From: an uncultured Bacteroidales bacterium
GTDB lineage: Bacteria; Bacteroidota; Bacteroidia; Bacteroidales; UBA932
Reading direction: 5' to 3'
Length of the DNA stretch: 64,000 nt
NCBI GenBank assembly: GCA_944323445.1
Contig: CALUSM010000009.1
Coordinates: 1-64,000 of the forward strand
How positions within the stretch are numbered: the first letter of the stretch is position 1; each line of letters opens with the position of its first letter. Of this stretch, positions 42,861-51,376 are shown piece by piece. The notes under the pieces are model-generated. The model did no database searches, was not told the DNA's origin, and was given only the letters and a program-made list of their open reading frames with translations. The position numbers were made by a program, and so were the translations under genes.

Positions 42861-43737
42861 TAAGAAGCTGTTTAAAATTTATTCAAAAATAATTTTATGG
42901 CAGCGATATGCAGCATGGCTTCGTGCGTGTCAGCCCTGTATTCATAATCAATGGTCAGTCTCCTGAAGTTTTCAAGCCAGGAGAAAGTGCGCTCGACAAT
43001 CCATCTTTTTGGCATGGGAAGAAATCTGTCCGTCTGTTTGTCAGACCTGAGTACGACATCCAGGTCACAACGCAGCAGTCTCTTGACCGTGTTCCTGACT
43101 GCCTCGCCTCTGTAGCCTCCGTCCGCCAGAATCCGTTTCAGTCCGGGGAATTTGTATCTCATGGATTCGAACACATCTTCCGCTCCGACACTGTCATGGA
43201 CGTTAGCCGGATGGACTCTAATTGACATGGGCAGCCCCAGGGTGTCAACCACTATGTGCTCCTTCCTTCCCTTTATCTTTTTGTTGCCGTCTATCCCCCT
43301 CTGACCGTCAATGTGATGGGAGGTCTTGACACTCCTTGAATCTATGATTCCAAGGCTGGGACTCTCGGTCCGGCCCGAAAGACGTCGCACTATGCCGCGG
43401 AGGGTGTCGAAGATCTCTTCAAGCAAGCCCTCGTTCTTCCACTTGCTGAAATAGTAATACACTGTCTGCCACGGAGCGAAATCCGAGGGAAGCATTCTCC
43501 ACTGCACGCCGGTCTTCACGATGTACAGGATGCCGTCAAAAACTGAACGCAGCGAATATTTTCTGAATCTTTCTTTGGGGTCCAGCATATTTTTTATAAC
43601 TTGCCACTGTTTATCAGTCAGGTTGGTTGGGTATTTGTGCATAACATTAATGTCTTGACAACCTTAAAGTTACGAAAAATATTCCGATTAACCTACTGAT
43701 TTACAATTAATTATAAATAAATTTAAACAACTTCTTA
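42861..43737 (-). mobile_element. IS5-family insertion sequence (877 bp)
   Basis: One transposase gene is bounded by imperfect terminal inverted repeats: TAAGAAGCTGTTTAAAATTT at the left end (42861 on) and, on the opposite strand at the right end, TAAGAAGTTGTTTAAATTTA (ending 43737). GAAT occurs at 42856-42859 and 43738-43741, a possible target duplication, but it is offset by one base on the left, so the exact boundaries are uncertain. The single intact ORF and conserved catalytic residues suggest a recent, possibly active copy. Confidence 0.88.
42872..43642 (-). CDS. IS5-family transposase (DDE)
   Basis: A 256-residue transposase. The N-terminal DUF4096-like DNA-binding part reads YPTNLTDKQWQVIKNML and GVQWRMLPSDFAPWQTVYYYFSKW. 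The catalytic triad is Asp101 (GIIDSRSVKTS), Asp174 (ILADGGYRG) and Glu217 (WIVERTFSWLENFRRL). The last motif is the Y2/C1-type signature common in IS5-like elements. The reading frame is intact with no frameshift. It lies between the terminal repeats given above and points toward the nested palindrome. Confidence 0.95.
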   Translation of the reverse strand: MHKYPTNLTDKQWQVIKNMLDPKERFRKYSLRSVFDGILYIVKTGVQWRMLPSDFAPWQTVYYYFSKWKNEGLLEEIFDTLRGIVRRLSGRTESPSLGIIDSRSVKTSHHIDGQRGIDGNKKIKGRKEHIVVDTLGLPMSIRVHPANVHDSVGAEDVFESMRYKFPGLKRILADGGYRGEAVRNTVKRLLRCDLDVVLRSDKQTDRFLPMPKRWIVERTFSWLENFRRLTIDYEYRADTHEAMLHIAAIKLFLNKF

Positions 43738-43765
43738 GAATAATAACAAATATTAAATAATAATT

Positions 43766-44599
43766 ATGAAAAAGGATTTGTTATACACAATTTTCAGTTT
43801 TGTGCTGTCTGTCTTCCTGATGTCGTGCCAAAAGTCAGAAGCACCTGTGCCGGGAGTCGGCGTGGAGAGGCAGAATTTTATAACACATTATTTCATGCCC
43901 GATACCCTTAAAGTGGATCCGGGAGTCCTTGATGAGGATGACCCCGCCTATCCTTATTCCAAGTACGAATATTTTGTTCGTCTTGTCTGTCTTAATTATA
44001 TCCCTGGAGACGACACTGTTATGATGAGCAAATATTCAGACACGGCTTTTTGCGGGAGGTTCTGGACATCTGTGCCTGCCTTAGGCAAAGTTATAACGGA
44101 TGTGACGCTTACTGCCATAGACGATTATAATGCCAATTATCCGGCCGGCTCCTGTCTGGATGACATAGCCTACGTCAGCTACTGTTCGTATTATCCTTAT
44201 ATCAGCAGGGGATATGTCAAGTATCCGAATCTATATGTCAACGGATATGAAGACTCCGCCAGAGCCTGCGACGTAGTGCCGGGACAGACTGGAGATGAGT
44301 TATATGACATGATTAACCGGAACGGCTTGCCTGGTGTAGGAAGTGTTTTTTACTGGGATATCCGTGTGTCTGAGCTGCAGGATGTACCGTTGGCTTATCC
44401 GTTGCCATGGTCCAGGACATTTTTCTATAGCGGGGAGCATGATCCCGATAATCTGTTTCCGGATACGTACCGTGGTCTGGATGCGACAGTGGCGATGTTG
44501 AGATTTTCGGAGAAGCCGTCGTCAGAGAATGTGAAGGTAGAGGTCACCATGACATTTGATGACGGTACATCCCTGAGCTGCGTGTTGGTACATGCATGA
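43766..44599 (+). CDS. Hypothetical lipoprotein
   Basis: A 277-residue exported protein with signal peptide and lipobox VFLMSC (Cys21). The rest is rich in Tyr, Asp and Pro, with a Cys-containing centre (YCSYYPYISRGYVKYPN) and a C-terminal beta-rich part ending TMTFDDGTSLSCVLVHA. I do not recognise the family. It starts only 28 bp from the right end of the IS element, so its native upstream region has been displaced or replaced. No TAnnTTTG element is visible between the IS end and the start codon. Confidence 0.75.
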   Translation: MKKDLLYTIFSFVLSVFLMSCQKSEAPVPGVGVERQNFITHYFMPDTLKVDPGVLDEDDPAYPYSKYEYFVRLVCLNYIPGDDTVMMSKYSDTAFCGRFWTSVPALGKVITDVTLTAIDDYNANYPAGSCLDDIAYVSYCSYYPYISRGYVKYPNLYVNGYEDSARACDVVPGQTGDELYDMINRNGLPGVGSVFYWDIRVSELQDVPLAYPLPWSRTFFYSGEHDPDNLFPDTYRGLDATVAMLRFSEKPSSENVKVEVTMTFDDGTSLSCVLVHA

Positions 44600-44636
44600 T
44601 CACACAGCGGCTCTTAAGTACTGGAAACAGAAATTG

Positions 44637-46016
44637 CTATTGAAGTCGGCGGAAAAGCAGGCGGGACGGGCGGCGCTCCTGGGTGAGCCGTCCGTCTTTT
44701 ACTGTATGCGCTCCGTTGACGAAGGTGTCGGTGACGGCCCAGTCGAAGCTCACTCCTTCGAGAGGAGACCAACCGCAGCGGTAGGCGATGTTGTCCTTGG
44801 ATACGGTCCATCTGCGTCGGCGTACCATGACCAGGTCCGCCCAGTATCCTTCGCGGATGTAGCCGCGTCTGTCTATGCGGAACAGGTCGGCCGGAGAGTG
44901 GGACATCATCCTGACAACCTGCTCTATGGGGAAGCAGCCGCGGTCAGCGAGCTGGAGCATCATCACCAGGGAGTGCTGTACGGTAGGCAGACCGGAGGGG
45001 GCGTGCAGGTAGTCCTGCATTTTTTCGGGGTACAGGTGGGGTGCGTGATCGGTGGCGACAGCCTGTACCCGGCCATCGCGGACTGCTGCGGTGATGGCCT
45101 CCCGGTCTGCAGCGGTCTTTATGGCGGGGTTGCACTTGATCCGGGAACCGCAGCGGTCATAGTCTCTCTCGTCGAACCACATGTAGTGTACGCATACTTC
45201 GGCGCTTATGCCTGGGTGTGTCTTACGGGCCTCAGATACCATGTCCAGCTCGTCTGACGTGCTGACGTGAAGGATGTGCAGTCTGGTACCGTGTCTTTCG
45301 GCCATTTCTACGGCCTTGGAGGATGAGAGGATGCAGGCCTCGCGGCTGCGTATCATGGGATGGGCGCTGAAAGGGATGCTGTCGTCGCCGTATCGGGTGC
45401 GGGCGGCTGCCAGGTTGCTACGTATTGTGGCCTCGTCCTCGCAGTGGACAGCTATGATTCTGTCTTTAAGCGAGAATATCTTTTCGAGAGTTTCCTGCGA
45501 GTCTACGAGCATGTTTCCGGTGGAGGAACCCATGAATACCTTGATGCCGCAGATGCGGCTTGGATCGGTGCTGCGCAGTTCTTCTATATTGTCATTGGTG
45601 GCTCCTATATAGAAAGAGTAGTTGGCGAGGGAGTCCCTGGCAGCGGTGGTGTATTTCTCCTCGAGGGCGGAGAGGGTGGTGGCCGGAGGGGTGTTGTTGG
45701 GCATGTCCATAAATGAGGTGGTGCCTCCCAGGACTGCTGCCGCACTCTCGGATGCGATGCTTCCCTTGGCGGTGGCACCCGGCTCGCGGAAATGCACCTG
45801 GTCATCGATGACGCCCGGGAGGAGAAGAGCATCCTGACCTCCGTCGATGATCTCTTCTGCGGACAGCGCGGCATCCCGCACAGCCGTATCGTATCCGGAT
45901 TCCCGGTGTATCATTACTTTGGATATGAGACCATTCCGTATCAGGACACTGCCTTCTATGGTGTGTCCTTCGTTGACTATGTGTATGTCCCTGATGAGTA
46001 CCGATCCTGGTGTCAT
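44637..46016 (-). CDS. pyrC: Dihydroorotase
   Basis: A 459-residue amidohydrolase closing carbamoyl-aspartate to dihydroorotate. Metal ligands are in LPGVIDDQVHFREPG near residue 65-79, where the usual HxH appears as DQVHF with Asp in place of the first His. Further features are TTSFMDMPNN near 98, IAVHCEDE near 192, LHILHVSTSDE near 248 and VATDHAPH near 308. The first metal His replacement is seen in other Bacteroidota class I dihydroorotases but deserves checking. Its start overlaps the upstream glycosyltransferase stop by 4 bp (ATGA). Confidence 0.9.
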   Translation of the reverse strand: MTPGSVLIRDIHIVNEGHTIEGSVLIRNGLISKVMIHRESGYDTAVRDAALSAEEIIDGGQDALLLPGVIDDQVHFREPGATAKGSIASESAAAVLGGTTSFMDMPNNTPPATTLSALEEKYTTAARDSLANYSFYIGATNDNIEELRSTDPSRICGIKVFMGSSTGNMLVDSQETLEKIFSLKDRIIAVHCEDEATIRSNLAAARTRYGDDSIPFSAHPMIRSREACILSSSKAVEMAERHGTRLHILHVSTSDELDMVSEARKTHPGISAEVCVHYMWFDERDYDRCGSRIKCNPAIKTAADREAITAAVRDGRVQAVATDHAPHLYPEKMQDYLHAPSGLPTVQHSLVMMLQLADRGCFPIEQVVRMMSHSPADLFRIDRRGYIREGYWADLVMVRRRRWTVSKDNIAYRCGWSPLEGVSFDWAVTDTFVNGAHTVKDGRLTQERRPSRLLFRRLQ

Positions 46017-46759
46017 GACCTTCTGTCTGTTTCAGGTGCGGGGGTTATTTTTCTGAACCGGAGTGCGATGACTCCGCGGAACGCCTCTCCGAATATGGAA
46101 CTGCTCATTTTGGACTTTCCTTCCTTGCGGTCAGTGAAGATGATGGGGACCTCGGTGATCTTGAATCCGAGCTTCCAGGCATTGTACTTCATCTCGATCT
46201 GGAATCCGTAGCCTTTCATCTCTATCCTGTCCAGATCGATGGTCCTGAGAACCTTGCTGCTGTAGCAGACAAACCCGGCCGTGGAGTCGTAGACCCGCAT
46301 GCCGAGCACCGACCTCACGTAGAATGAGGCGCCGTAGGAGATGAGGATGCGGCTCAGGGGCCAGTCGCGCACGGCGATGCCCTTGACGTAGCGGGAACCG
46401 ATTGAGAGGTCGGCACCGTCCTGTGCGCAGGCGTTGTAGAGACGGATGAGGTCGTCCGGGTTATGGGAGAAGTCGGCGTCCATCTCGAAGATGTAGTCGT
46501 AGCCGTGGTCGAGGCACCAGCGGAAGCCGGCCTTGTAGGCTGTGCCGAGGCCCTGCTTGCCGGAGCGCTCGATGATGAAGAGCGAATCCGGGAATGAGGC
46601 CTGCAGTCCCTTGACTATGGCTCCCGTGCCGTCCGGAGACCCGTCGTCGACCACCAGTATGTGGAAGTCTCCGTCCAGAGAGCGGACTTTGCGTATCATC
46701 TTCTCAATGTTCTCCTTTTCGTTGTAAGTAGGTATGATTACTATCTTGCGGTGTTCCAT
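46013..46759 (-). CDS. Polyprenol-phosphate mannosyltransferase-like GT2 glycosyltransferase
   Basis: A 248-residue GT-A enzyme of the DPM1 type, transferring a sugar from a nucleotide donor to polyprenyl phosphate at the membrane. Conserved parts are IVIIPTYNEKENIEKMI near the start, LVVDDGSPDGTGAIV near 36, the metal-binding EMDADFSHNPDDL near 92, and SRYVKGIAVRDWPLSRI near 122. The C-terminal VPIIFTDRKEGKSKMS is typical. No membrane segments, as in the short DPM1 branch. It precedes pyrC with overlapping start and stop. Confidence 0.92.
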   Translation of the reverse strand: MEHRKIVIIPTYNEKENIEKMIRKVRSLDGDFHILVVDDGSPDGTGAIVKGLQASFPDSLFIIERSGKQGLGTAYKAGFRWCLDHGYDYIFEMDADFSHNPDDLIRLYNACAQDGADLSIGSRYVKGIAVRDWPLSRILISYGASFYVRSVLGMRVYDSTAGFVCYSSKVLRTIDLDRIEMKGYGFQIEMKYNAWKLGFKITEVPIIFTDRKEGKSKMSSSIFGEAFRGVIALRFRKITPAPETDRRS

Positions 46760-46782
46760 CGTACATTTTGATTACATCCCTA

Positions 46783-46817
46783 CAAAGATAAAAAAATATT
46801 AGTATCTTCGGCCAAAA
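46783..46817 (-). promoter_or_regulatory. Promoter for the GT2-pyrC operon
   Basis: On the minus strand TTTTG (46813-46817) precedes TATCTTTG (46783-46790) by 22 nt, a match to both Bacteroidota elements. The GT2 start is 23 nt downstream. Confidence 0.65.
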
Positions 46818-46842
46818 TTCCTGAATCCACATTGTAAAATAT

Positions 46843-48018
46843 ATGAAACGTATCAAAATATCGCTACTGCTGAAGATTGTGATTGCGATTCTGCTGGGCA
46901 TAGGCTGCTCCTATTTCTTCCCTGAGGCGCTTGTCCGCGTATTTGTGACCGTAAACTCACTCTTCGGCAACTTTCTCAACTTCATCATTCCACTGCTCAT
47001 CCTCGGACTCGTGGCGCCGGGCATAGCGGAGCTGGGCCGCGGGGCAGGCCGTATGCTTGGAGTGACTGCCCTGCTGGCTTATTGCTCCACAGTGCTGTCC
47101 GGCTATTTCTCCTACGGGGTATGCAGCCTGGTCTATCCGCGGATTCTGGAGCGCGGCTCGTTTTCCTCCGATGAGACCCTTGCCGCTGCCCAGAGCCTGG
47201 AGCCGTACTTCGTCATAGACATGCCGCCGCTCTTCGGCGTGATGTCGGCCCTGATTCTCTCGTTTGTCCTCGGACTGGCCCTGGCTTCGGTCAAGGGCAG
47301 TGCCTTCCGCACGGTGTTGGGCGAGTTCAGGGAGGTGATCATGTTGGTAATCAGGCGGGTCATCATCCCGCTGCTGCCTCTTTATATTTTCGGTATTTTC
47401 CTCAAAATGGGTGCCGAGGGTACGGTGATGACGATTGTGGGGCTTTTCATAAAGGTAATACTCGTGATTTTCATACTTCATGTGGTCCTGCTCCTGCTGC
47501 AGTTCTGCATAGCAGGAGCCGTGGCGGGGAAGAATCCTCTGCGCAGTCTCAGGAATATGCTTCCGGCCTATATGACGGCCCTGGGCACCCAGTCCTCTGC
47601 CGCCACTATCCCAGTGACTCTGGCCCAGGCCAAGAAGAACGGGGTGAGGGCCGAGGTGGCCGACTTCGTGATACCACTCTGCGGCACCATCCATCTTTCC
47701 GGAAGCACCCTGAAAATAGTGGCCTGCACCCTGGCCATCGCGTATATGACCGGCATGCCTGCTGATATAGGAACCTATACAGAGTTTATCTTCATGCTGG
47801 GCATAGCGATGGTGGCTGCGCCGGGAGTGCCTGGAGGCGCGATCATGGCCTCTGTCGGCATCATAGGCTCCATTCTGGGGTTCGACGAGGACATGCAGGG
47901 ACTCATGATTGCACTGTATATCGCCATGGACAGCTTCGGTACGGCCTGCAATGTAACGGGTGACGGAGCTATAGCGCTGATTGTAGACCGCATATTCAGA
48001 AAATCTCCCGCACTATGA
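46843..48018 (+). CDS. Dicarboxylate/amino acid:cation symporter (DAACS family)
   Basis: A 391-residue membrane transporter with about eight hydrophobic spans and two re-entrant hairpins. The first hairpin region carries TALGTQSSAATIPVTL near 245-260 (the serine-rich motif), and the next span has LCGTIHLSGSTLKIVACTL near 284. The second hairpin is AAPGVPGGAIMASVG near 325-340, and the substrate site continues in MDSFGTACNVTGDGAIALI near 363-381. It likely imports an acidic or neutral amino acid with sodium or protons. A nitrilase-type amidase overlaps its stop by 4 bp. Confidence 0.93.
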   Translation: MKRIKISLLLKIVIAILLGIGCSYFFPEALVRVFVTVNSLFGNFLNFIIPLLILGLVAPGIAELGRGAGRMLGVTALLAYCSTVLSGYFSYGVCSLVYPRILERGSFSSDETLAAAQSLEPYFVIDMPPLFGVMSALILSFVLGLALASVKGSAFRTVLGEFREVIMLVIRRVIIPLLPLYIFGIFLKMGAEGTVMTIVGLFIKVILVIFILHVVLLLLQFCIAGAVAGKNPLRSLRNMLPAYMTALGTQSSAATIPVTLAQAKKNGVRAEVADFVIPLCGTIHLSGSTLKIVACTLAIAYMTGMPADIGTYTEFIFMLGIAMVAAPGVPGGAIMASVGIIGSILGFDEDMQGLMIALYIAMDSFGTACNVTGDGAIALIVDRIFRKSPAL

Positions 48019-48827
48019 AGGATCTCCTCAATGTAACCGTATGCCAGTGCGGGGTGATCTGGGAGTCTCCGGACAGGAACATGAGCCGTTTGGACGGCTT
48101 TATCAGCGGCTATCTGGACAGGTGCCGTGAGGGCGTGCGTCCGGACCTGATAGTCCTGCCCGAGTTCTTTGCTGTCGGTTTTACTTCCAACACTGCCCTG
48201 GCTGAGGAGGAAGACGGACCCACCCTGCGGTGGATGCGCGCCCTGGCAGCGTCCTCCGGTGCGGCGGTAACGGGCTCTGTTCCGACCGCTGTCTCGGGAA
48301 AGGTGTTCAACCGTATGTATTTCGTCTGTCCCGACGGGAGGACCGGAATCTATGACAAGCGGCATTTGTTCCGTATGAGCGGGGAGAATGAAGTGTTCGC
48401 TCCGGGAGATTCGCATACAGTGACAGAGTATCTCGGATGGAGGATAGGGCTGAACGTGTGCTACGACCTGCGTTTTCCGGTGTGGAGCCGCCGTACTGCC
48501 GGCAATGACTACGACCTGATGCTCAATGTGGCGTCGTGGCCGTCTTCCCGCATGGAGGCGGCCTCGGTACTGGCCCGTGCGAGGGCGGTGGAGAACCAGT
48601 GCTGGTTCGTCTTCTGCAACAGGACGGGAGAGAGTCCGGAGGGGAGCTATAGCGGAGGGTCCATGATTGTCGACTACAAGGGACATCCCGTAGGGGACTT
48701 CTGTCCTGACGGCGGGACCGGTCCTGACGGAGGATTCCTGAGTGCGTCGCTGGATATCAAGGAGCTGCACCGGTTCAGGGAGAAGTTCCCGGCGTGGATG
48801 GATGCGGATAATTTTTTACTTATTTAA
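48015..48827 (+). CDS. Nitrilase-superfamily amidase (omega-amidase-like)
   Basis: A 270-residue C-N hydrolase. The catalytic triad is Glu in VLPEFFAVGF near residue 50, Lys in GIYDKRHLFRM near 117, and Cys in LNVCYDLRFPVWSRR near 152. These contexts match the omega-amidase/NIT2-like branch that removes the amide of 2-oxoglutaramate or 2-oxosuccinamate. The ATGA overlap with the amino acid symporter suggests they act on the same nitrogen compounds, which is inference. Confidence 0.88.
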   Translation: MKDLLNVTVCQCGVIWESPDRNMSRLDGFISGYLDRCREGVRPDLIVLPEFFAVGFTSNTALAEEEDGPTLRWMRALAASSGAAVTGSVPTAVSGKVFNRMYFVCPDGRTGIYDKRHLFRMSGENEVFAPGDSHTVTEYLGWRIGLNVCYDLRFPVWSRRTAGNDYDLMLNVASWPSSRMEAASVLARARAVENQCWFVFCNRTGESPEGSYSGGSMIVDYKGHPVGDFCPDGGTGPDGGFLSASLDIKELHRFREKFPAWMDADNFLLI

Positions 48828-48831
48828 TATT

Positions 48832-50457
48832 ATGGACAGAAACATCATTTTATCACTGTTCGCGGCCGTTTTGTGCCTGCTGCCCGTCTCTTGCGGGGAG
48901 GAGGAGACGGTGCGCGTGGAGATAGCCGCTACCAATGATACCCACGGCGCTCTTTTCCCTCGGGGGTATACTGAGGATGCCCCCGAGCGCTCTTCCCTGG
49001 CATCTGTCTGCGCCTATGTCGACAGCCTCCGCGGAGCTGTCGGCGGAGATCGGGTGATACTGCTCGACTGCGGAGACCATCTGCAGGGGGACAATGCGGT
49101 CTATTATTTCAATTATGTGGACTCAGCCGGGAAGGGCCACCTGGTGAGCCGTATTTTCAACTTCATGGATTATGACGCCGTGGTGGTGGGAAATCACGAC
49201 CTGGAGGCCGGACATTCGGTGTATGACCGTATTGCGGAAGAGCTGGACTGTCCGTATCTTGCGGCCAATGCCGTGAGGCTTGCGGACCGCGAGGCCTATT
49301 TCGACAGGTATGCGGTGATAGAGCGGGGAGGGCTGCGCGTGGCGGTGGTAGGCTTTACCAATCCCAATGTAAAGTCGTGGATATCCCCTGACAAGTATGA
49401 GGGACTGGATTTTGTGCCGGTGGACTCGATGGCTGCCCGGCTTGTCACTGAGGTGAGGCGGCGGGAGAAGCCGGATGTGGTGATACTGGCGGTGCACTGC
49501 GGGCTGGGAGAGGTGGATGTGCCGGGCCTTGAGAACAATGCGCTGTATCTGGCGGCCCATGTTCCCGGTATCGATGCGGTGATATCCTCGCATGACCACA
49601 AGCGTGCGGCTGTCAAGGTCGCGGGGGCAGACGGGGACAGCGTCTGCGTGGTCGAGTCCGGTTCCAGGGCGGAGGCTGTCTCCCGTCTGAGCATCACGGC
49701 AGTCAGGAGAGGCGGCAGGACAGTGTCGGTCGACATCACCCCGTCCGTGGCGGATGTATCGCATCTGGAGCCCTCGGAGCGCTACATGGAGGAGTTCCGG
49801 GATGACTGGCAGACTGTCTACGACTTTTCCAACAGGGTGATAGGCAGGCTGGCGTCTCCTCTGGATCTGAGCTGGAAACCGGACCGCCGTTCGGATTATC
49901 TTGCGCTGATACATTACGTGCAGCTGTCGTGTCCCGGGGTGGAGATTTCGTTCACAGCCCCGCTGGTGTCGGAGGGCGTGATGCCGGCCGGAGACTTGAG
50001 ATTCAACGACCTGTTTACCCTCTACCGTTTCGAGAACCTGCTCTATGTCGTGGAGATGACCGGACAGGAAGTGCTCGATTACCTCGAAGGGGCATACGAC
50101 AAGCGTATTACCGGCTCGGATTACCTCTACAACTACGATTCTGCGGGAGGACTGATATATACCGTGGACCCTTATGCGGATAAAGGGTCGCGCATCAGTA
50201 TCATTTCGATGTGGGACGGGAAGCCGTTCGTCCTTACGCGCAGGTATCGCGTAGCCATGACCTCCTACAGGGCCAGCGGGGCCGGAGGACTGCTCGCCGA
50301 GGCAGGACTGGACAGGGAGGAAATGGCATCACGCATAGTGGAGATACATCCTGAAATACGCATGATGCTGCGTGATTTTATTGAAAATCAGGGAAATATA
50401 GATCCGCGTGAAATTGCCCGCTCGAAAAAAACGGGGACATGGCGTTTTATTGAATAA
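48832..50457 (+). CDS. 5'-nucleotidase/2',3'-cyclic phosphodiesterase-family lipoprotein
   Basis: A 541-residue exported metallophosphoesterase. The lipobox is LPVSC (Cys21). Metal-binding motifs are AATNDTHGA near 34-42, LLDCGDHLQGDN near 81, VVVGNHDLEAG near 117, LAVHCGLGE near 220 and SSHDHKRA near 251. The C-terminal 5'-nucleotidase domain spans about 330-520 and contains FTLYRFENLLYVVEMTGQE, with the usual substrate-stacking aromatic region. ATG at 48832 follows the amidase stop by 4 bp and gives a clean signal peptide; the longer frame opens inside the upstream gene. It likely recovers nucleosides from extracellular nucleotides. Confidence 0.92.
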   Translation: MDRNIILSLFAAVLCLLPVSCGEEETVRVEIAATNDTHGALFPRGYTEDAPERSSLASVCAYVDSLRGAVGGDRVILLDCGDHLQGDNAVYYFNYVDSAGKGHLVSRIFNFMDYDAVVVGNHDLEAGHSVYDRIAEELDCPYLAANAVRLADREAYFDRYAVIERGGLRVAVVGFTNPNVKSWISPDKYEGLDFVPVDSMAARLVTEVRRREKPDVVILAVHCGLGEVDVPGLENNALYLAAHVPGIDAVISSHDHKRAAVKVAGADGDSVCVVESGSRAEAVSRLSITAVRRGGRTVSVDITPSVADVSHLEPSERYMEEFRDDWQTVYDFSNRVIGRLASPLDLSWKPDRRSDYLALIHYVQLSCPGVEISFTAPLVSEGVMPAGDLRFNDLFTLYRFENLLYVVEMTGQEVLDYLEGAYDKRITGSDYLYNYDSAGGLIYTVDPYADKGSRISIISMWDGKPFVLTRRYRVAMTSYRASGAGGLLAEAGLDREEMASRIVEIHPEIRMMLRDFIENQGNIDPREIARSKKTGTWRFIE

Positions 50458-50463
50458 TTTTTG

Positions 50464-50471
50464 TAACTTTG
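50464..50471 (+). promoter_or_regulatory. -7 element upstream of the coiled-coil/zapA genes
   Basis: TAACTTTG matches TAnnTTTG, 22 nt before the start at 50494. No well-spaced TTTG is seen upstream. Confidence 0.55.
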
Positions 50472-50493
50472 TGCCCGCTGCACGCTTTTATTT

Positions 50494-50808
50494 ATGGACG
50501 AAAGTTACAAGATAGTACTCGATGCTCATAAAAAGAAAATAGAGCTTCTGATTTCCAGGTACGAGACACTCCTTGTCAGGAACAGGGAACTGGCAGAGGC
50601 TCTGGGGCAGAAAGATGCTGAGATAGAGGTCTGCAGACAGAATTTGGACAACAGTAACGAAAAGATTAAGGAACTAGAACAGAAGATAGACAGACTGCAG
50701 GTGGCCGGAGCCTTCGAGGCCTCGGCGGCTGATGTGAAAGAAGCAAGGCAGAATATCGCCAGACTGGTGCGGGAGATAGACAAATGTATCACATTGCTGA
50801 ACGACTGA
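50494..50808 (+). CDS. Coiled-coil protein preceding ZapA
   Basis: A 104-residue protein that is almost wholly predicted coiled coil over residues 8-75 (heptads through LLISRYETLLVRNRELAEAL and IKELEQKIDRLQ). It starts 1 bp before zapA in effect (stop at 50808, zapA ATG at 50810). Its size, coiled coil and position suggest a division protein working with ZapA, comparable in general form to ZapB, but no sequence match is claimed. Confidence 0.75.
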   Translation: MDESYKIVLDAHKKKIELLISRYETLLVRNRELAEALGQKDAEIEVCRQNLDNSNEKIKELEQKIDRLQVAGAFEASAADVKEARQNIARLVREIDKCITLLND

Positions 50809-50809
50809 T

Positions 50810-51109
50810 ATGGACGACGGAAAGTTTTTGTGCAATTTTACGATATTGGACCGGAAGTTCACCTACAGGGTGTCTCCGGATGAGGAGAGCATGATGCGCA
50901 ATGCCGTGAAGAATATATCTGACAAGCTCGCCGAGCTCAAGCAGAGACACAGCATGAGGGATAATCAGGAGGCACTCACAGTAGTGCTGATACAGTTCGC
51001 GGTGTTGCTCGAGAAGATGAGGATGGAGGATGTGCCGGGGCGGATGATAAAAGATATTCAGCAGCTGGACAGACAGTTGGACGAGTACATTGAAAATGAT
51101 GTAAAATAG
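50810..51109 (+). CDS. zapA: Cell division protein ZapA
   Basis: A 99-residue FtsZ-ring-associated protein. The N-terminal beta part (NFTILDRKFTYRVSPDEESMM) and the following long helix with IQFAVLLEKM are typical of the family, which bundles FtsZ filaments. The 6S RNA gene begins 7 bp after its stop, the same zapA-ssrS neighbourhood as in many bacteria. Confidence 0.88.
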   Translation: MDDGKFLCNFTILDRKFTYRVSPDEESMMRNAVKNISDKLAELKQRHSMRDNQEALTVVLIQFAVLLEKMRMEDVPGRMIKDIQQLDRQLDEYIENDVK

Positions 51110-51116
51110 CTTGTTA

Positions 51117-51300
51117 GCCGTTAGATCGCTCTTTGCGAAAATCAACATTTTTAACAATACTGAGCCAACTCGATGGATGAAGACAGGCCTGGGTGACCCG
51201 CAAGGGGATTCGGTTTTTACCGGACGTTGGAAGTCTGAGTCCGTAATCGGAGCTCAAATCCTATATTTTTAGGTTTTTTGATAAACAGTGTTCTAACGGC
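51117..51300 (+). ncRNA. ssrS: 6S RNA (candidate)
   Basis: The zapA-rny gap holds no ORF but has long-range pairing: GCCGTTAGA at 51117-51125 pairs with TCTAACGGC at 51292-51300, followed at once by TTTTTTC, as at the end of a terminated small RNA. The enclosed ~184 nt is the size of 6S RNA, with GC-rich internal pairing (GGCCTGGGTGACCC; ACCGGACGTTGG) and unpaired A/T-rich flanks compatible with the open-complex-like bubble. The zapA-rny location is where 6S RNA is found in other Bacteroidales. 6S RNA binds the sigma-70 holoenzyme in stationary phase. Confidence 0.75.
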
Positions 51301-51376
51301 TTTTTTCTTATATCTTCATGTTGCAGTTCTTTATATGATTGGGATAATTTAAACTCAATATATAAACAGACACGAT

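Noticed and set aside
43781-43789. TTATACACA near the post-IS lipoprotein as a DnaA box
   Set aside because: It falls within the coding sequence of the lipoprotein and is at chance frequency.
44592-45257. Plus-strand frame antisense to pyrC
   Set aside because: It opposes the conserved dihydroorotase active-site region; composition is that of a shadow frame.
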